From Begonia masoniana (Eukaryota; Streptophyta; Magnoliopsida; Cucurbitales; Begoniaceae): a stretch of DNA of 64,000 nt. The translations under genes were made by a program, and so were the position numbers. The notes beneath the pieces were generated by a model. It was not told the origin of the DNA, searched no databases, and was given only the letters and a program-made list of their open reading frames with translations. Positions 24,112-37,017 of the stretch are shown piece after piece. The DNA lies in the NCBI GenBank assembly GCA_022432975.1, contig CM039504.1, positions 1,523,459-1,587,458 of the forward strand. The letters are read 5' to 3'. Every line of letters starts with the position of its first letter. Position 1 is the first letter of the stretch.

Positions 24112-26038
24112 ATTCAGTATATGAGCCATCAATCTTCAGTTACATACAGACATACATACCTGCACATGTATATAGATGATACATCAATGTTTGTGTACAT
24201 TAAAATACATACATTTTCTCGTTTGAAAGTTTCTATGCTTGATTTGTTTGGGAGTAAAATAAACTGGTTCATAAACTCAAATTATATGTATCCGATCTTG
24301 AATGTGAAGACACTGCTTTTGAAGTTGGCCTGCTTCATTTTGCTTGATTTCAAAGTCTGCTTGATCGAGCTCGAAAGAAGCCTCAAAAGTGATACTCGGT
24401 CTTCATCAGCAGAAGAGCTTTATGGCCACCAAGATCAGAGTTCTTTAATTTCTGAGTACAATGGAAACGTGGGCACCCAGAATCAACTGCGAACATTCCG
24501 TGCAAGATTAGTAGAAATCTTCAGGTAAGGCATTAAATTGTCTGGCATCCTCGGATCTTCCTCTTCTGAGTTGAAGGATGAATTTTGTCTGATGTGATCA
24601 TTACAATTAGAATACACGTCTGCTGGACGACCACTTTTGCAGATGGAACTCGTTAGGGAGGGTTGCTACAGAAGACGGTGGTCTGCAAGTCGCCGACGAG
24701 AATGATAGGTCCATCAACGTCTAGATTGGACATAGATGAAATCGGATGGAAGCTCAATGGCTCCGGCGTTCTGCTTACCCGTTCATCCCAGTACATCGAA
24801 TCAACGTCCACAAAGTTTACAGCTTTCCCATCCCCACTACCGTATCACTCTGCCATTTTCTCCAAAATGACGGTGAAAAGATGATGGATTTTCGGGAATG
24901 GAATGCGAAGGAGCTGTTCGAACTTCATCAGATTGTTAAACGAGCAATTGATTCATCACCGCCGGAAAGGATAACGCTTGCTTCTCCTCATTCATTCCCG
25001 GCGATACACCCTAATTTTCTGTTTTCTCGGGGAATAGTAGCGTATCCTATGCGGATAATTCTAACAATATTAACAAAAATAAATGAAATAAAGAATATGG
25101 AACGTACAGTACAAGAAATGGCAAAGAAGGGGACACGACATTCGGGAATTGAGGAAGGAGACGAACCGGTTCTGCTTTCCTTGATTCGTCATCGCCGCCT
25201 TCGCCATTTTTGTTGAGGTGCAGTATCGCGAGACCTCTGCTCTGACCCACTTCTCATCCTACTTCTGAGCGCTTAATCATGTGCTGATTACAATGTTTAC
25301 AGCTCAATTATCGCCCGCGTATGAAATGTTTACAGCTTAATTGAATTTATCTTTCCATTTTTCTATCTGAACTTTAGAGAAGCAGACCCAGATAACCAGA
25401 AGATGCCTGAAGGACAATCCATTGAATTGCAAAAATTTATCTTTTTTCCTGTCTCATCATTCTTCTACTTTCAGGCAGCATGAATTTCTGCAGCAGAACA
25501 CGAATCCGGGTTTCGAAGGCAAGAAATAAAATCTGTATTTAAGAACTTAGTATTTTGCATGTTGAAAAGGTTATGTTTTTCAGCTACAAACTGGTAAGAG
25601 GATAGTTATCGTTTTCATCTTCATCTATTAACCCTGCCATTCATTCTCTTTTTCGATAATCTAGAGTGAAGCGATGAGGGAATAGAGGAAATGTTTAATA
25701 GAAAATGAGAAGGTAGAACTCACTTCAAAAGCTATTTCTTACCGCAGCTATTTATAGAGGTGTTTGTTCAAGGAGTAGGGGATGATACTAGACGGAAGAA
25801 CATCTTCCCCATCATGCGCTGCCAATACATTTGAATCCGAAATCATTTGTTTCTTTTTCTTCTTCCGTTCTTGGTCGAAACAAAAACAATCATGTGCTGA
25901 TTACAACGTAAAAAAAACTCATTGGCCTCTATCAATCCCGATTTCTCACTTATCATCTCGGTAGGGTAAGGATCCCGTTCCCCATCCGATTATTATTACA
26001 TTGTGAGTTACTCTAGTAGTACTTACTCGAGTGAGTTA
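24112..26038. other. Intergenic region of unknown content
   Basis: About 1.9 kb between the peptide gene and LSF2. ORFs of 135 and 156 codons occur on the plus strand (24121-24528, 24746-25216; e.g. DFREWNAKELFELHQIVKRA). They show no recognised domain, no clear splice partners and no homologues known to me. They could be decayed coding sequence or chance. Confidence 0.3.
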
Positions 26039-27665
26039 TCAGGTGCCACGGAGGGTACGAACTCGTTCTTGAATCAAGTTTCTCTCCCAATCAGCAACAT
26101 CCTTGAATGCATAATCTGGTAGATTCTCGAATGGCTCCTTCCACATATCATTCTTTGCGAGATCATAAGTAGCCCATCGTATGGCTCTTTTGTTGGGTCC
26201 ACAAGGTCTCTTTGAAGTCAGCGTATCATAAGCTGTATTAAGCTGTCACACAACCAAAACCAACAATCTTATCCCAGTTTTAATCAAATCTAGGAGGCAA
26301 ATAATGGTTAAGTGTGAAAGCAGTTGGAGGAAAAGAGAAGCTTTACACTCATTCCAGAAAACCAGAACATGTACGCAATTGCAACAGCAGGCGCCCTCCC
26401 AAGTCCAGCAGTGCAATGCACATAAACTTTTCCTCGTCCTTCACATATAGCCCATTCTAACGAAGAAACGGCTTTCGGCAATCCGCTTCTCAGGGAATCC
26501 GGGTCGAAATCTCTCGCCTACAAACAATAATAGTGATCAAACCTTCATCAATTACGTTGCAATAAGAATAAACCAATCATTTTGTCGCTTACAGGCCTCC
26601 TCATGTGGCGAATTCCAAGATCTCGACATCTTTTTATTATCTCCTGCAAGTCGATTCCCCAATACTCAACGTCCTTATCCTGCTGCAAATTGAGAATATA
26701 CGCCACCTTCTCTTCTTTTTTCAGGTGATCTATATCTTCGGGTTTCTGAGGCTGAGATCCCACTATCACATTGTCCGCTATGAGGGTGTAGTTCATGCCT
26801 GGTCCACAAGTACTACAACTGATGAACAATTCGGATTTGCTGAAGTTAAATAGAGAGATTCTCACAATTTAAGTTGTTTTTTTTTTTTTTGTTATAGGTT
26901 CCTTTTCCAAATATAACCAGCTGCTTGTTTCTGTTTGCTGCTTCGTGAATCAAAGGGTAGCCTTATGGCTACAGTAGAAACCTCAGAAAGAAGTAAGCAA
27001 AACAAAGGGTAGGGCTGGCTTGTAAAGTGCTTAAAAAAGCGTTCTTTTCTTAATTTGGAAAAAGTTACTCTAAAAGAAGTAATTAACTAATAAGAATCTC
27101 GTTAATTCTTCCACTCAAAGTTGCATTTTCTCTCTCTCTCAATCATAAACAACAAAAGCCAGAAGCAGTAGTATCCAAACGAACCACCGATTTGTTTAAA
27201 TTAAAAAAGATCAGCCTTTTCCTTTTCTGATAATATTTGCAGTAGAATAAGAAAATCGAAGATAAAAATTTAAGCTGGGAGAACCACCGAACGAGTTCCC
27301 TATCAGAACAAGTTCTATACTTAAAGAAATCAAGTTCAAATGAGCTGAAGAACTAGATGAAGCGAAAGGAACTGACCCAGATCGTGATGATACTCGTACG
27401 GATTCCGCATCATCTTCTTCATCGCTATATTGTACTCTTCCATTATGTTCCTGCTGTTCGAGGTTGTGGGCTTAGAGGGGAGTTTCTGAATCTCACTCCC
27501 AGTCTCAGATATCGAGCTGTAGATTCTGCTGAATCTGGAAAAGTTTGTGGAAATAATGAAGCAAGATGAAGCATGGCCGCCTTTGGTCTTTGTCCTCGAG
27601 AGCAAGTCCTTGTCGAGAGGAGATTTGAACGCTGAAGCGAAACCAGCGTTGCTCAAAGCTCCCAT
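26039..27665 (-). CDS. LSF2: Phosphoglucan phosphatase LSF2 (LIKE SEX FOUR 2), chloroplast
   Basis: Four exons (27665-27377, 26798-26593, 26517-26347, 26242-26039), 289 aa. Residues 1-~70 form a Ser/Lys-rich plastid transit peptide. The family-specific MEEYNIAMKKMMRNPYEYHH precedes the dual-specificity phosphatase domain (MNYTLIADNVIVGSQPQKPE, AYILNLQQDKDVEYWGID, RHMRRPARDFDPDSLR). The active site is HCTAGLGRA (CX5R with Cys nucleophile and Arg). The C-terminal SKRPCGPNKRAIRWATYDLA and DWERNLIQERVRTLRGT segments match LSF2, which removes C3-phosphate from starch glucans. No CBM48 is present, as expected for LSF2 and unlike SEX4. Arabidopsis At3g10940 lies two loci from MnSOD (At3g10920), the same neighbourhood as here (recollection). 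Confidence 0.95.
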
Positions 27666-28559
27666 TTTTCCTCTGTTTTTTGCTTCGTCTTTCCTCTTGG
27701 CTGCTCTCTACCGTCCATAGCCATGGGTCACGTGCACTCACCGACAAGTAAAGCCATCAATCCAACGCCACGCAGGAAGAAGTTCTCATCTTTTCAATAA
27801 TTGTAAGTTTGACGAGTGAGCGTTACAATGAAACAAGGCATGAACCGAGCTTTAATCAGACCCAACAGCGACACTGGATAACATGATCTCAAAGATGAAA
27901 GGCTTGGAGTGGATGATACTTCAAGTTTCAATGAGCATCAAGCCGGAACTGTAAAGCAATTAAACGTTACTTGCATGGAGTTGGACTGAGATTTATGGGC
28001 CAAAAAAGAGGCCACCTCCTACTTATAGGCCACTCTCAGCTTTGAATGCGTAGTCAGTGGACAAATGGGGTGAGCTGACACGGGGGCCCCCGCTCAGAGC
28101 GACCCTTTTGGACGCTTCTTCTTCGTGCCATTTCTCATATTAGAATACATTTTAACTCAACCAAACATGTCCTCTGGTGACCTAATTATTGAGCACTTGT
28201 TTTCAGCTCGCCACCAGACAAACTTGTCAATTCCCAACTGGGGTTTCAACTTAAAAAAGCCAGCTTTTTGGAAGAAAACCCAAGAAGCATACAGACAATA
28301 ATGGAGGAAAACTCCTAATCAAATAGTATCCCCATCAAAATTAAAAAACATGGTATTTGTTGTAACGGTTCTATATAAATATGAGTAAAATTTACTCACT
28401 TTTTGAACTAATTTTTAAAGTGGGTTCTATCAGAATTCTATATATACATAAAATAACAAATGAGTAATCAAGATTGAATAGCATTCAGACTGTATGCATA
28501 ATTTCCCTGATAAATTTAACTAATTATCGTTTAAATCGAAGGCAAATGTGTATCCACGA
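27666..28559. other. Intergenic region LSF2 / AZG transporter
   Basis: LSF2 promoter and AZG 3' flank. No coding signal or structured repeat seen. Confidence 0.45.
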
Positions 28560-30308
28560 CTAAACCTCTGCTTCTAATGCCTTGTGAGGACCATCTTCCT
28601 GGGGTTGACCGTGTGAACCATTGACTCTGCTACTGTTCAATATCCCAAACTTGACCAGTATGGCCTCCCCGCAGTCTGGCAGGTGAAGTACTATGAAAGT
28701 CCCGATCCCACCTATCAAGCCGTAAGCTATGGAATAGGTCAACGGCATCACAAGCAGCGTCACAAACGCCGGGATCGCCTGCCGCATGTCGTCCCAATCG
28801 ATCTCCACCACTGCCCTCATCATCAAAACCCCCACCAATATCAAAGGCGGACCCACCGCCCAAGCCGGTATCGAAGCCAGCAGTGGCGTGAAGAAAAAGG
28901 CTAAGAAGAAATAGAAAGCTGCCGTCAGCGCCGTCACGCCCGTTCTTCCCCCCTCCCTTATTCCAGTCGAAGACTCTATAAACGCCGTTACCGGTGAGGT
29001 TCCGAGCAAAGACCCCACCACAATGGAGGAGGCGTCGGACATGAAGGCGAAGTATTGACCCTCGAAATCTCCGTTCTCGTCGACGAAGCCGGCGAAGCGA
29101 GCCATAGAGTACAGAGTTCCGGTGGTGTCTAAGATGTCGACATACAAGAAAGTGATGAGAGCTTCCCAGAAACGCCCTTTTCCTATGTCCTTAAAGCTCA
29201 GAGCTCCAGCGGTACTTTTAATGGTGTGAGTATCCACCACTTTCTTGAAGTACTGGAAGGCTGAATCTCCCGCAGCCGTGTCTGGAAACGCCGTCACCTC
29301 GGTGTGACGGAACCAGGATACGGCGGTGACGAAGACAATCCCGTAGATCATTGCGCCCTTGATATTTTTGACGAGGCAATAAGCTATGATTACGAAGCCC
29401 ACCACTCCTAGCCACAAGGTGGGGCTCTCCATCCGCCCGTTCAGGCATAAAAGTCCGTCCGACACCGTTCCCCCCGGCATTAGGCTTATCGTCCCGTTTG
29501 CAGACGTTATAACGGGGGCTAGTGAGACCCTCGCCGAGGCCGGACATGCCCCGAGTGTCACTAGCGTAGAGGAGCTGTACCCAACGAGTCCGATTCCTTG
29601 ATTGTTTTGTAATCCAATGAAGGCCAAGAAGAGACCTATTCCTGCCGACGAGCTGATTCTGACTGGTTTGGGTACGAGCTTGGCTAGCTTTGCGCGTAAA
29701 CCAATAGCCGAAATCATCAGAAAGATTAAGCCTTCGATGAAAACGGCAGCCAGTGCGCTCTGGTACGAGATATTGCCGGAGCCGTGAAATCCAACGACGG
29801 TATAAGCGAAATAAGCGTTGGTGCCCATTCCCGGAGCCAAAGCTAAAGGCAGGTTTGCGAAAACGCCCATTATCACACACCCTACGAGGGAGGAAGCTAC
29901 GGTCGCCACGATCAGATCTTTGCGCACTCTTTCGAGGCAGGCAGTGTAACCTGGATTTACCGGTTCGAACTTGCACGATACATCAGGTTGGACGACGCGG
30001 AGGTTTGCACCGGTGCAATTGGCGACGGCGATTGTTGGATCGGAGCAAAGAGGGACGCAGTCCGAGACGGAGCAGGTAGCACCGGAATCGGTGAGGATCG
30101 CAGCGTTTACAGCCAAGATATAAGCCATGGTGAGGAAGGTAGCGGTTCCCGCTCGTAACTCAGTCGTAAAGGTCGTCTTCCGCTCGCCCAACTTGAACCG
30201 CTTTCCGATCCAGTTGTTGGCGACTCTGTCATTAAGCCGATTCAGAGGCTTTGGTTTTGAGGGTCGCCGAGGCAAAGACGAGTGCGGCGGCGCTGTCTCT
30301 ATCTCCAT
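28560..30308 (-). CDS. AZG1: Adenine/guanine purine permease, AZG1-like (intronless)
   Basis: A single 582-aa reading frame from the ATG at 30308 ([16 protein letters not shown]). The frame stays open upstream to a TTG, but no other ATG lies there, so 30308 is the start. Landmarks of the AzgA/NCS2-like family are [122 protein letters not shown] and [16 protein letters not shown]. Around 12-14 membrane segments are visible. The protein imports adenine and guanine (and cytokinin bases for the Arabidopsis proteins) by H+ symport at the plasma membrane. The transcript leader carries a (GA)n run at 30386-30416. Arabidopsis AZG1 (At3g10960, recollection) is also intronless and sits beside LSF2. Confidence 0.97.
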   Translation of the reverse strand: MEIETAPPHSSLPRRPSKPKPLNRLNDRVANNWIGKRFKLGERKTTFTTELRAGTATFLTMAYILAVNAAILTDSGATCSVSDCVPLCSDPTIAVANCTGANLRVVQPDVSCKFEPVNPGYTACLERVRKDLIVATVASSLVGCVIMGVFANLPLALAPGMGTNAYFAYTVVGFHGSGNISYQSALAAVFIEGLIFLMISAIGLRAKLAKLVPKPVRISSSAGIGLFLAFIGLQNNQGIGLVGYSSSTLVTLGACPASARVSLAPVITSANGTISLMPGGTVSDGLLCLNGRMESPTLWLGVVGFVIIAYCLVKNIKGAMIYGIVFVTAVSWFRHTEVTAFPDTAAGDSAFQYFKKVVDTHTIKSTAGALSFKDIGKGRFWEALITFLYVDILDTTGTLYSMARFAGFVDENGDFEGQYFAFMSDASSIVVGSLLGTSPVTAFIESSTGIREGGRTGVTALTAAFYFFLAFFFTPLLASIPAWAVGPPLILVGVLMMRAVVEIDWDDMRQAIPAFVTLLVMPLTYSIAYGLIGGIGTFIVLHLPDCGEAILVKFGILNSSRVNGSHGQPQEDGPHKALEAEV

Positions 30309-30381
30309 GGGTGGGGGGAATAGAGAATTCTTTGCTGAAATCAGAGACAACTTCGGTTGCCAAACCAAAGTTAGTTTATAT

Positions 30382-30417
<36 letters not shown>

Positions 30418-31685
30418 GGAGAATTTGAATGGGCATGAGCTGTAGAATCCGAAAAGGAGAATCAAAATTGCTTTTTTGCATCTCATACTACTTTCACATT
30501 CCGAAAAAGCCGACAACTGTTTCTGCTGCTGTTGCTGCTGCTTCGGCAATGGCCTAACATTAAACCTACCCTTTTCTCATCCAGAAAGCTGATCATATTT
30601 TCCCAACTCTGGGCCATGGCTCATGATTGCGTCTTTTTTAACGCAATGATTCGATGTAAACGGGGATTGGGTCATCGAATGACACCTGCAGGAATCACAC
30701 AACTCAACAATGGCGAATCAGAAAGATACAAATGAAACCCACAGTCCACAGATTAGATGTCCACTACCTTCTAACACTTCCGAGTTGCTATAGATGCAAG
30801 CCAATCATCTTTACGCATTTAGGATTAGTTTGTCTTTCGAGGAATCAAACAACATAATTATAAAATCTTGAAAATAGCAGCTGGAACTCTAAATTCTTAC
30901 CTATGACTTTAGACTTTTCAATAATCATCGTTCCCGTTGTCTCGTTTTCAATCAAACCCGGCGTGATTAATGTTCACACTGGGCAGCCATTCTACGCCTG
31001 CGTACTGAATTCCCCATCTACCTGCGTACTGAATTCCCCATCTACCTTCGTCCTACGATTTAATTGCTCTGAAAACTCTGAACATGGGAAGAAACCAACC
31101 CATTTCCACCTATTATTTTCTAGGTTCAGCTTTGGAAGCTGCTGACTGCATCATCTCCATAATAAGAACATGATGATGACATAGAGCGTCGAGTAAGTGG
31201 GGCTACTAATTTCAGTGCATAAATGGGAGTTGATGAGTAAATAAGTCAAGAGGTCTCGTTAATATAAAAACACCAAATGGTAAATCCCCATCATCACAAA
31301 CCTTTGTCGAGGAACAGTTAAATTTGGGTAGAAGTACAGATTTGGTCGGATTGCTTGTTTCACTTTTGAGATCGCACAATGTCTGTCCGGACGTTGAATG
31401 ATGTTTGTTTTTTACAGCAAGACAAACCTTCGTGTGTTAGGTGAAGATGCACTTACCATAAAAAATAATCCCACTGCCCACAAAAAGGTAGCTTTCTCAT
31501 CAACTATTGAACACCAACTATGGTTGAATTTCATATTTAAAACTGTAGCTTACAAGAACCAGAGCTGCGTTATTGGCATCTCCTAACTCTACAACCATTG
31601 ATTAACATGCAAAAAAAATTGTGGGCACAGAGGTATATAAAAGAATGGACAAGAAGTCGAGATGCGTAGTTACGGCCGGTCTAAT
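30309..31685. other. Intergenic region AZG1 promoter / HAD 3' flank
   Basis: (GA)n in the AZG1 leader at 30386-30416, then AT-rich DNA. A 24-bp duplicated phrase TGCGTACTGAATTCCCCATC is repeated back-to-back at about 30999 and 31023. No gene. Confidence 0.5.
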
Positions 31686-34600
31686 CTAGAAGATGGTGTC
31701 TATGTAAAGCTTTCTCTTCGGAGGTGCTTTCTCTACGTTTTGCTTCTGCAAATCCATAAAGGTCGAACCCTTGTTAGCAAATAATCTCCGCAAGTTGATC
31801 ACGGAAAGCTCGCTTAAGTTGGCAACTGCAAGATCAGCCTGCACGAGGTCATACCTGCATGTCAAAACAACGAATGATTTCAGCGATGAAGAATCAAATC
31901 AGGCCATAATACTTTATTTGAACGAGCACCAGTGACAGAAATGAAATGAGTTCAGTGCCATACGCAGGGTGAGAGCCAATCAATGCCACAGCCATCATCG
32001 TGCAATTGTGAGCCGCAGTAATTCCTCGAGGATCATCCTCAAACACTACACACTTGGATGGTTTTCGATCCAACTGAAAATGAAACAGGTCAACAAAAGG
32101 GTGATTGAATCCCTCATGGCAAGAAATACATTTAGGGGTTCTTACTTCCACTTCAGTCACTTCTCCTAGTCAGTCCAAAAATGTGGTCATCACATCATAG
32201 TCACTAGTTGAGCTCAAACAAAATTCAATATGCAAACTCAAAACCCATTTAGAGGCATTTCCTCTGGAGTTCAAGCAACATCCACCCTCCATATGTTTAC
32301 TATTCTTAAATACATTTGAAGGCTCTTAAGAGAGATTCTCAATCTTAGATAAATACTACAACCCAACGCCTGCCTGATGATATAAAAATAAACTCCAATT
32401 TTCAATGGCAAGATTGATCTCAAAAAAACCATACCTTTAAAGCTGCAGATAGAAACCTATGGGCTATAGACTCCATTCCATCTTCCTCCGTAACGACTGA
32501 CTGCCACCCAGAAATCATAACCAGTTAGGAATAAGTAACGTATTCAACACCTTTATTTTTAAGGATAGTATTTTTTTTTTCCCAAAAGCTATTGAATGTT
32601 CAAGAAAAATAAGAGGACAAGTTATGAACAATCAAAACTAAGAAGGAAAAATAGGGGATCAGATCACTTTACAGTTTACAATTATAGAGCCAACCTGGAA
32701 ATACTTTTTCAGCCCCAACTGTTCTAGAACATCAATGATGTTTTTACGATCAAGGCTTGAAACAACAGCGCAGGGGATGCCGGCAGTGCAGACTGCATCC
32801 AACCATTCTTTGAGACCCTCCATGGGTTTTTTAAGCTGAACAGAGAAAACATTGTTCCGATTAACCACACAAACATAATCATATAAACCATATTAGGTGT
32901 GAAATCCTCACTTTGAGTAAACCATCATAGTATAACTCTGAAAACCTCAACTTCAATCTGTCCAGCTCAATTTCTGCTTCATCCCAGAGAAGAAGCTGAA
33001 AAGTTTAGTGGACTTGTCAGAAGCATTCAACACAGAAGGAAAATTAAGGCTAACTGAGAGTCAAATAGCATCTTTCCAAAAAAATAAAATAAAATAATCC
33101 ATAGACTCTTGCATACAACTCCACCAATGACCATACAGTAAATTAGGAGACTACAAGAGGCAGAATTTCAGAATCTTTAGGTACACAACATCTAGCTCCC
33201 AGTCATGTGACATGACTCTCAACTTCTCTATTACTTCATCAACTATAATTAATAGGAGTAAACCAACTTCTTGACCAATACAATACCAAACTAACTTCAA
33301 CCTTTTGTAAAATTCAGCACTATAGAGTTCATAAAAACCTTGTTACTGCCCTCAACCATCCACTGTAACAACCACAGGGGTAGTCCCTCCCTACACCACC
33401 ATGAAATTTCGATATCTACTTCGATGTATCAGTCTTCCACCCAGAATAGTACTAAAATTTTCAAAGAGAAAGCACAAATGTATATTCATGTTTGTCAGAC
33501 TGAACAAGATTCAGCTCCAATCATATCTTGGAAAGATAAACATAGGTTGAAGGGATTGGCTGCAACCCCGTATGGAACCTATATCATCATAAAATTAAGC
33601 AGTAGTATCTCTACAAAACTCTGAGACGCGGATGTATTTAGCTAAGAGTGAAAAGGTTTAAGTTTAAAACTCATTCTCGCTTATGTATCATATTAAAGGG
33701 AAAAAATGATTTTTTTTTTTTATAAATAATATGGCCTTAAGCACAAAAACTGACAGCTAAATTTATCCTACTTTTTCTGCACAATAAAATGGAGAAATAT
33801 TGAACCACCCCAGCCCCAAACCAGAGTTCTGTGCGAGAATAAACAGGTGTTCATATCATCAACAGTCATGACTGATACCCAGAATAAGATGGAAATGACA
33901 ATCCTGTAATAATTGTGAAGTCCCAAACCTTCTGTAACGCTTGGTCAGCACCAGCATAAAGCATCAATTTCTGCACATCAATATCTTTGGGGATCGATTT
34001 TCCTGCAGAGAAATAATATTTAACATAGTTTTCTATGGAAAACGACAAAACACTCGCCCCAAAAGATGCAAACAGGGAAAAATCATTACCAAGTGTTCAT
34101 ACCATCGATTTAAAATAAACAAGTAACGAAATGTCCAGTTAATCATGTCAGATAAAGAGGAGAGATGCAGAAAGTCCAACACTTATTCCAATTGACTGAT
34201 GGTACAGACATGGTCATAATGAAATTGTTGTAAGCAAGCATATAACTCCATAAATTTAACCCACCATCTTCTATTTTTATGCTACTTGTTTAGATAATCT
34301 GTATGTACAAGGATTTAAGCAAATAAAAAGAGATTATTCGGGGGACCAGAATTATTGCATACCTTCTTCTTCAGCAAGCTGTTTCCATGCATTTAATTTC
34401 AAACTTTGGGTATCTACCTGAAATGCAAAAGATCAGAGGAAAAATATTTGAAGCTTAAGACTTGTGAAAACGAGAAGTAGCAACAATTAGCTGGAATTGT
34501 GCATAAAGTTCAAAACATATCGAAATTACCACGACATTATCCCAAGAGAAAATTAGGCCATATGCTTCATCTGGTTTCATAGCATATCGTATCCGCTGAA

Positions 34601-35349
34601 GAAAACCTTCCTGCAATCTATCGTTCAAAAAATCCTAATTGCAAAAAGAATCAACACAATTAGTGACAAATACACCATCACCAAGCAAAAAAACACCATA
34701 CCTAGCAAATTTATGTAACCTACAAAAATTCCTTACCACATCAACCTTCATAGGGCCATCAGTTCTGAAAGTCTCGAAACCTTCTCCGTATTCAGCTCCA
34801 ATTGCCTGAGATGAGAAGAACAGAAGGAATGTTTCCCAATTTGAAATGAAAGAATGATTGTTATAACCCAAGAAACGTATATCGTAATCACTTTAGCATC
34901 CGGAACATTGAAAATTAAGGGAATCAGCACTTTGGTACTTGAAACAACCATGCCATAAATCTTCAATCTTGACATTCATGAAACCCCAAGAAGGAAAAGA
35001 ATAGAATACAGTACCTCCTGCATGAAAAGGGCGTTGGGCGCTAAGGGGTACTTATTAAGGAAGCCATTTTCGCCGGACCCAGAAACATTAGTGATCACCA
35101 AGTGGCGTTTAACCGAGTTTAAACCCTTGAATGTCTGGTAAATGCAATCAAATTACAACCAAAGCAAAGAGGCGGCGGCGGCGATGGAAAATAAAGCGGA
35201 TGGAGAAAAGAAAACAAAAAATAGAAAAATAAAGGTAATCATACCCTGGGTGAAAGGGTTGAGAGGAGCAGAGAGTGAGGGAGATGAGAGGTGGGTTTCC
35301 ATGGAAGGATTAAAGGGGAGCTTCTGAAATTTGTGCAACCGCAGTTCAT
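31686..35349 (-). CDS. HAD-superfamily-like protein, plastid-targeted, divergent catalytic motif
   Basis: Eleven exons in frame (365 aa): 35349-35245, 35134-35015, 34805-34737, 34634-34530, 34417-34363, 34002-33929, 32995-32912, 32835-32695, 32500-32435, 32073-31964, 31854-31686. The N-terminus MNCGCTNFRSSPLILPWKP is transit-peptide-like. The HAD core runs from residue ~120: motif I reads GLIFSWDNVVVDTQS, so the usual nucleophile Asp of DxDx(T/V) is Ser while the second Asp stays. Motif II is PCAVVSSLDR, and motif IV CVVFEDDPRGITAAHNCTM retains the acidic pair. A long helical cap includes LLLWDEAEIELDRLKLRFSEL. Architecture and length agree with Arabidopsis At3g10970 (~365 aa, recollection), which lies beside AZG1. 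A phosphatase activity cannot be assumed because of the motif I change. Confidence 0.92.
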
Positions 35350-35693
35350 CAGGAGTCTGAGAGGGATGGACAACTCGACGGGAGGCCTCAGGCTGAGGCT
35401 GTAGAAGCCAAAATTAACGTAAAAAAAGAAAATCAATTGTTGTATTTCGTATATTCTTCTGGATATGGTACCATTCTCCCACTCACGTGACCCTCGACAA
35501 AAACGAAATGGCTTGTAAAACGAGGGAGGAGACGTGCTGTAATTTGCAGGAAACGTGACAAAAGCTTGTAGGAGGAGAAGGAGATTTGGTTTTGTGTTGA
35601 GAACGGTAAACGTTAATCGGATAAGCTTCCTCAGTTTTGACCCATACTTCAAGTTCATTCTTGCTTCTCTTGGGACAACTTACACGTGCACAA

Positions 35694-35724
<31 letters not shown>

Positions 35725-36044
35725 TGCTTCAACTGATGAACTCAAACACCTCCCCAACAGTATGATTTAGATAAAATTGAAAGAACCCGCATCTAGTTTT
35801 TGGCGAATACAGAGTTGAAGTCAGTGTTTTGCAGAACAAAACCATGCCTGTTCATAATCTCTGCAACTAACAAGAATCACATTTGCTAAAAGTGTTTCCT
35901 TTTTTTAATTAAAATTTACAGGTCAGAACAGAAGATCCACTAGTTAGAGCACAAAAAAGGGGTGTGACCTTCCAAATCTCACCACAGATTAATAATCAGC
36001 AGTAGGATAAAGATCCAGTTTGTTTCTCTTGCGCCAAAATCAAT
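35350..36044. other. Intergenic region with (CT)n microsatellite
   Basis: HAD gene promoter with (CT)14 at 35694-35721 and the 3' flank of the HMG-like gene. Nothing else. Confidence 0.5.
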
Positions 36045-37017
36045 TCACCCTCGAACTACTTCCCTACAGCTGATGCCAATATTTACAGACACTGCTGAAT
36101 TTGCTTCATCTTGAACCTACAATTCCCAGAAATGAAGTCAGTTCTCTTTCTGAAAATGCATTGCATACAATGCCCTGCAAGTTTAGAGCTAGTAAATAGC
36201 AAGAGGAAGCCACTGCGAACTAGGAAAAGAAGCAATGCAAAGCATCCAGATTAGAGAGCCAAAGACACAACAAAAGATGGACAATGAATCAAACTTCCAA
36301 TCAAGTAAACAATGCATTTAACGTTGTCCTGCACCTCTTGGATGTAATTAATCTCATCAATCATGGTTTTCAAGTAAGCTGAATTCACCATTTCGGCTCC
36401 ACAAACAAATGGCTTCCTCTCCTGCAAAATTATCAAGTTGTAAGTAGCAAACCATCAAAGATTACAAACTGGCACCTCCATCTATGAAGTTACCTCCTTT
36501 GACATGTTTTGCCAAACTTCAAATCCTTTTCTATCCATGTCTATTTGATCACCCCTTTCGCACGTCTTTAAAAAGCTTTCCCTGAATTACCCAATAAAAA
36601 ATAAAACCTCTAGTTTATGATCAATCTGGAAATCAATTTTAGGAAGAAACTGGAATCCGCTACAGAGTATGAAGTTCATACGCGTATATGAAACATACAT
36701 GAACATACGAAAAGGCGATCTGGGTTGGTCCAAAAAGCTCTGTTTTGCTATATTTTCACGCTCCAATACGCCTCTGAACCTCTTAAACAGCTGCTTAGAG
36801 TCGCACTCATGCATGTCGACCAAAGCAATCGCCACAAATCTGCAACATTTTATACTGAGAAAACTCGTATTAGATTGCTACACATCCCTTAATCGCTGTC
36901 TGAAATTTCTGATTACAGACGGAAAAAATATGATTTGTTTCAACCCTACCACTTCTGAAACGCACTACCATCTGGAGCACGGGGAGTCGCACAAACTCTT
37001 TTCCGGATCCTCGGCAT
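36045..37017 (-). CDS. Small HMG-box-like protein
   Basis: Five exons (37017-36953, 36839-36699, 36581-36494, 36421-36335, 36116-36045), 150 aa, frame intact. It opens with a basic tail (MPRIRKRVCATPRAPDG). The core reads FVAIALVDMHECD, then RSPFRMFMESFLKTCERGDQ, DRKGFEVWQNMSKEERKPFV and AYLKTMIDEINYIQE. The PRSPFR.FMESF...W..MSKEERKPF pattern is the HMG-box signature (P-x-S-x-F, then W and the K-E-x-R-P-F helix). Related small plant HMG-box proteins such as Arabidopsis At5g05330 have this length (recollection). DNA or chromatin binding in the nucleus is inferred. The first donor (CAGAA|GTGGTA) was chosen because the alternative GTAGGG donor creates a stop. Confidence 0.8.

Noticed and set aside
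29218..29976. 252-codon minus-strand ORF in a second frame of the AZG gene
   Set aside because: Arg/Ser-rich shadow of the AZG1 reading frame, which has unmistakable family motifs over the same DNA.
30308..30368. Extending the AZG1 start upstream to 30368
   Set aside because: The upstream first codon is TTG. The first ATG in frame is at 30308, giving the usual family N-terminus.
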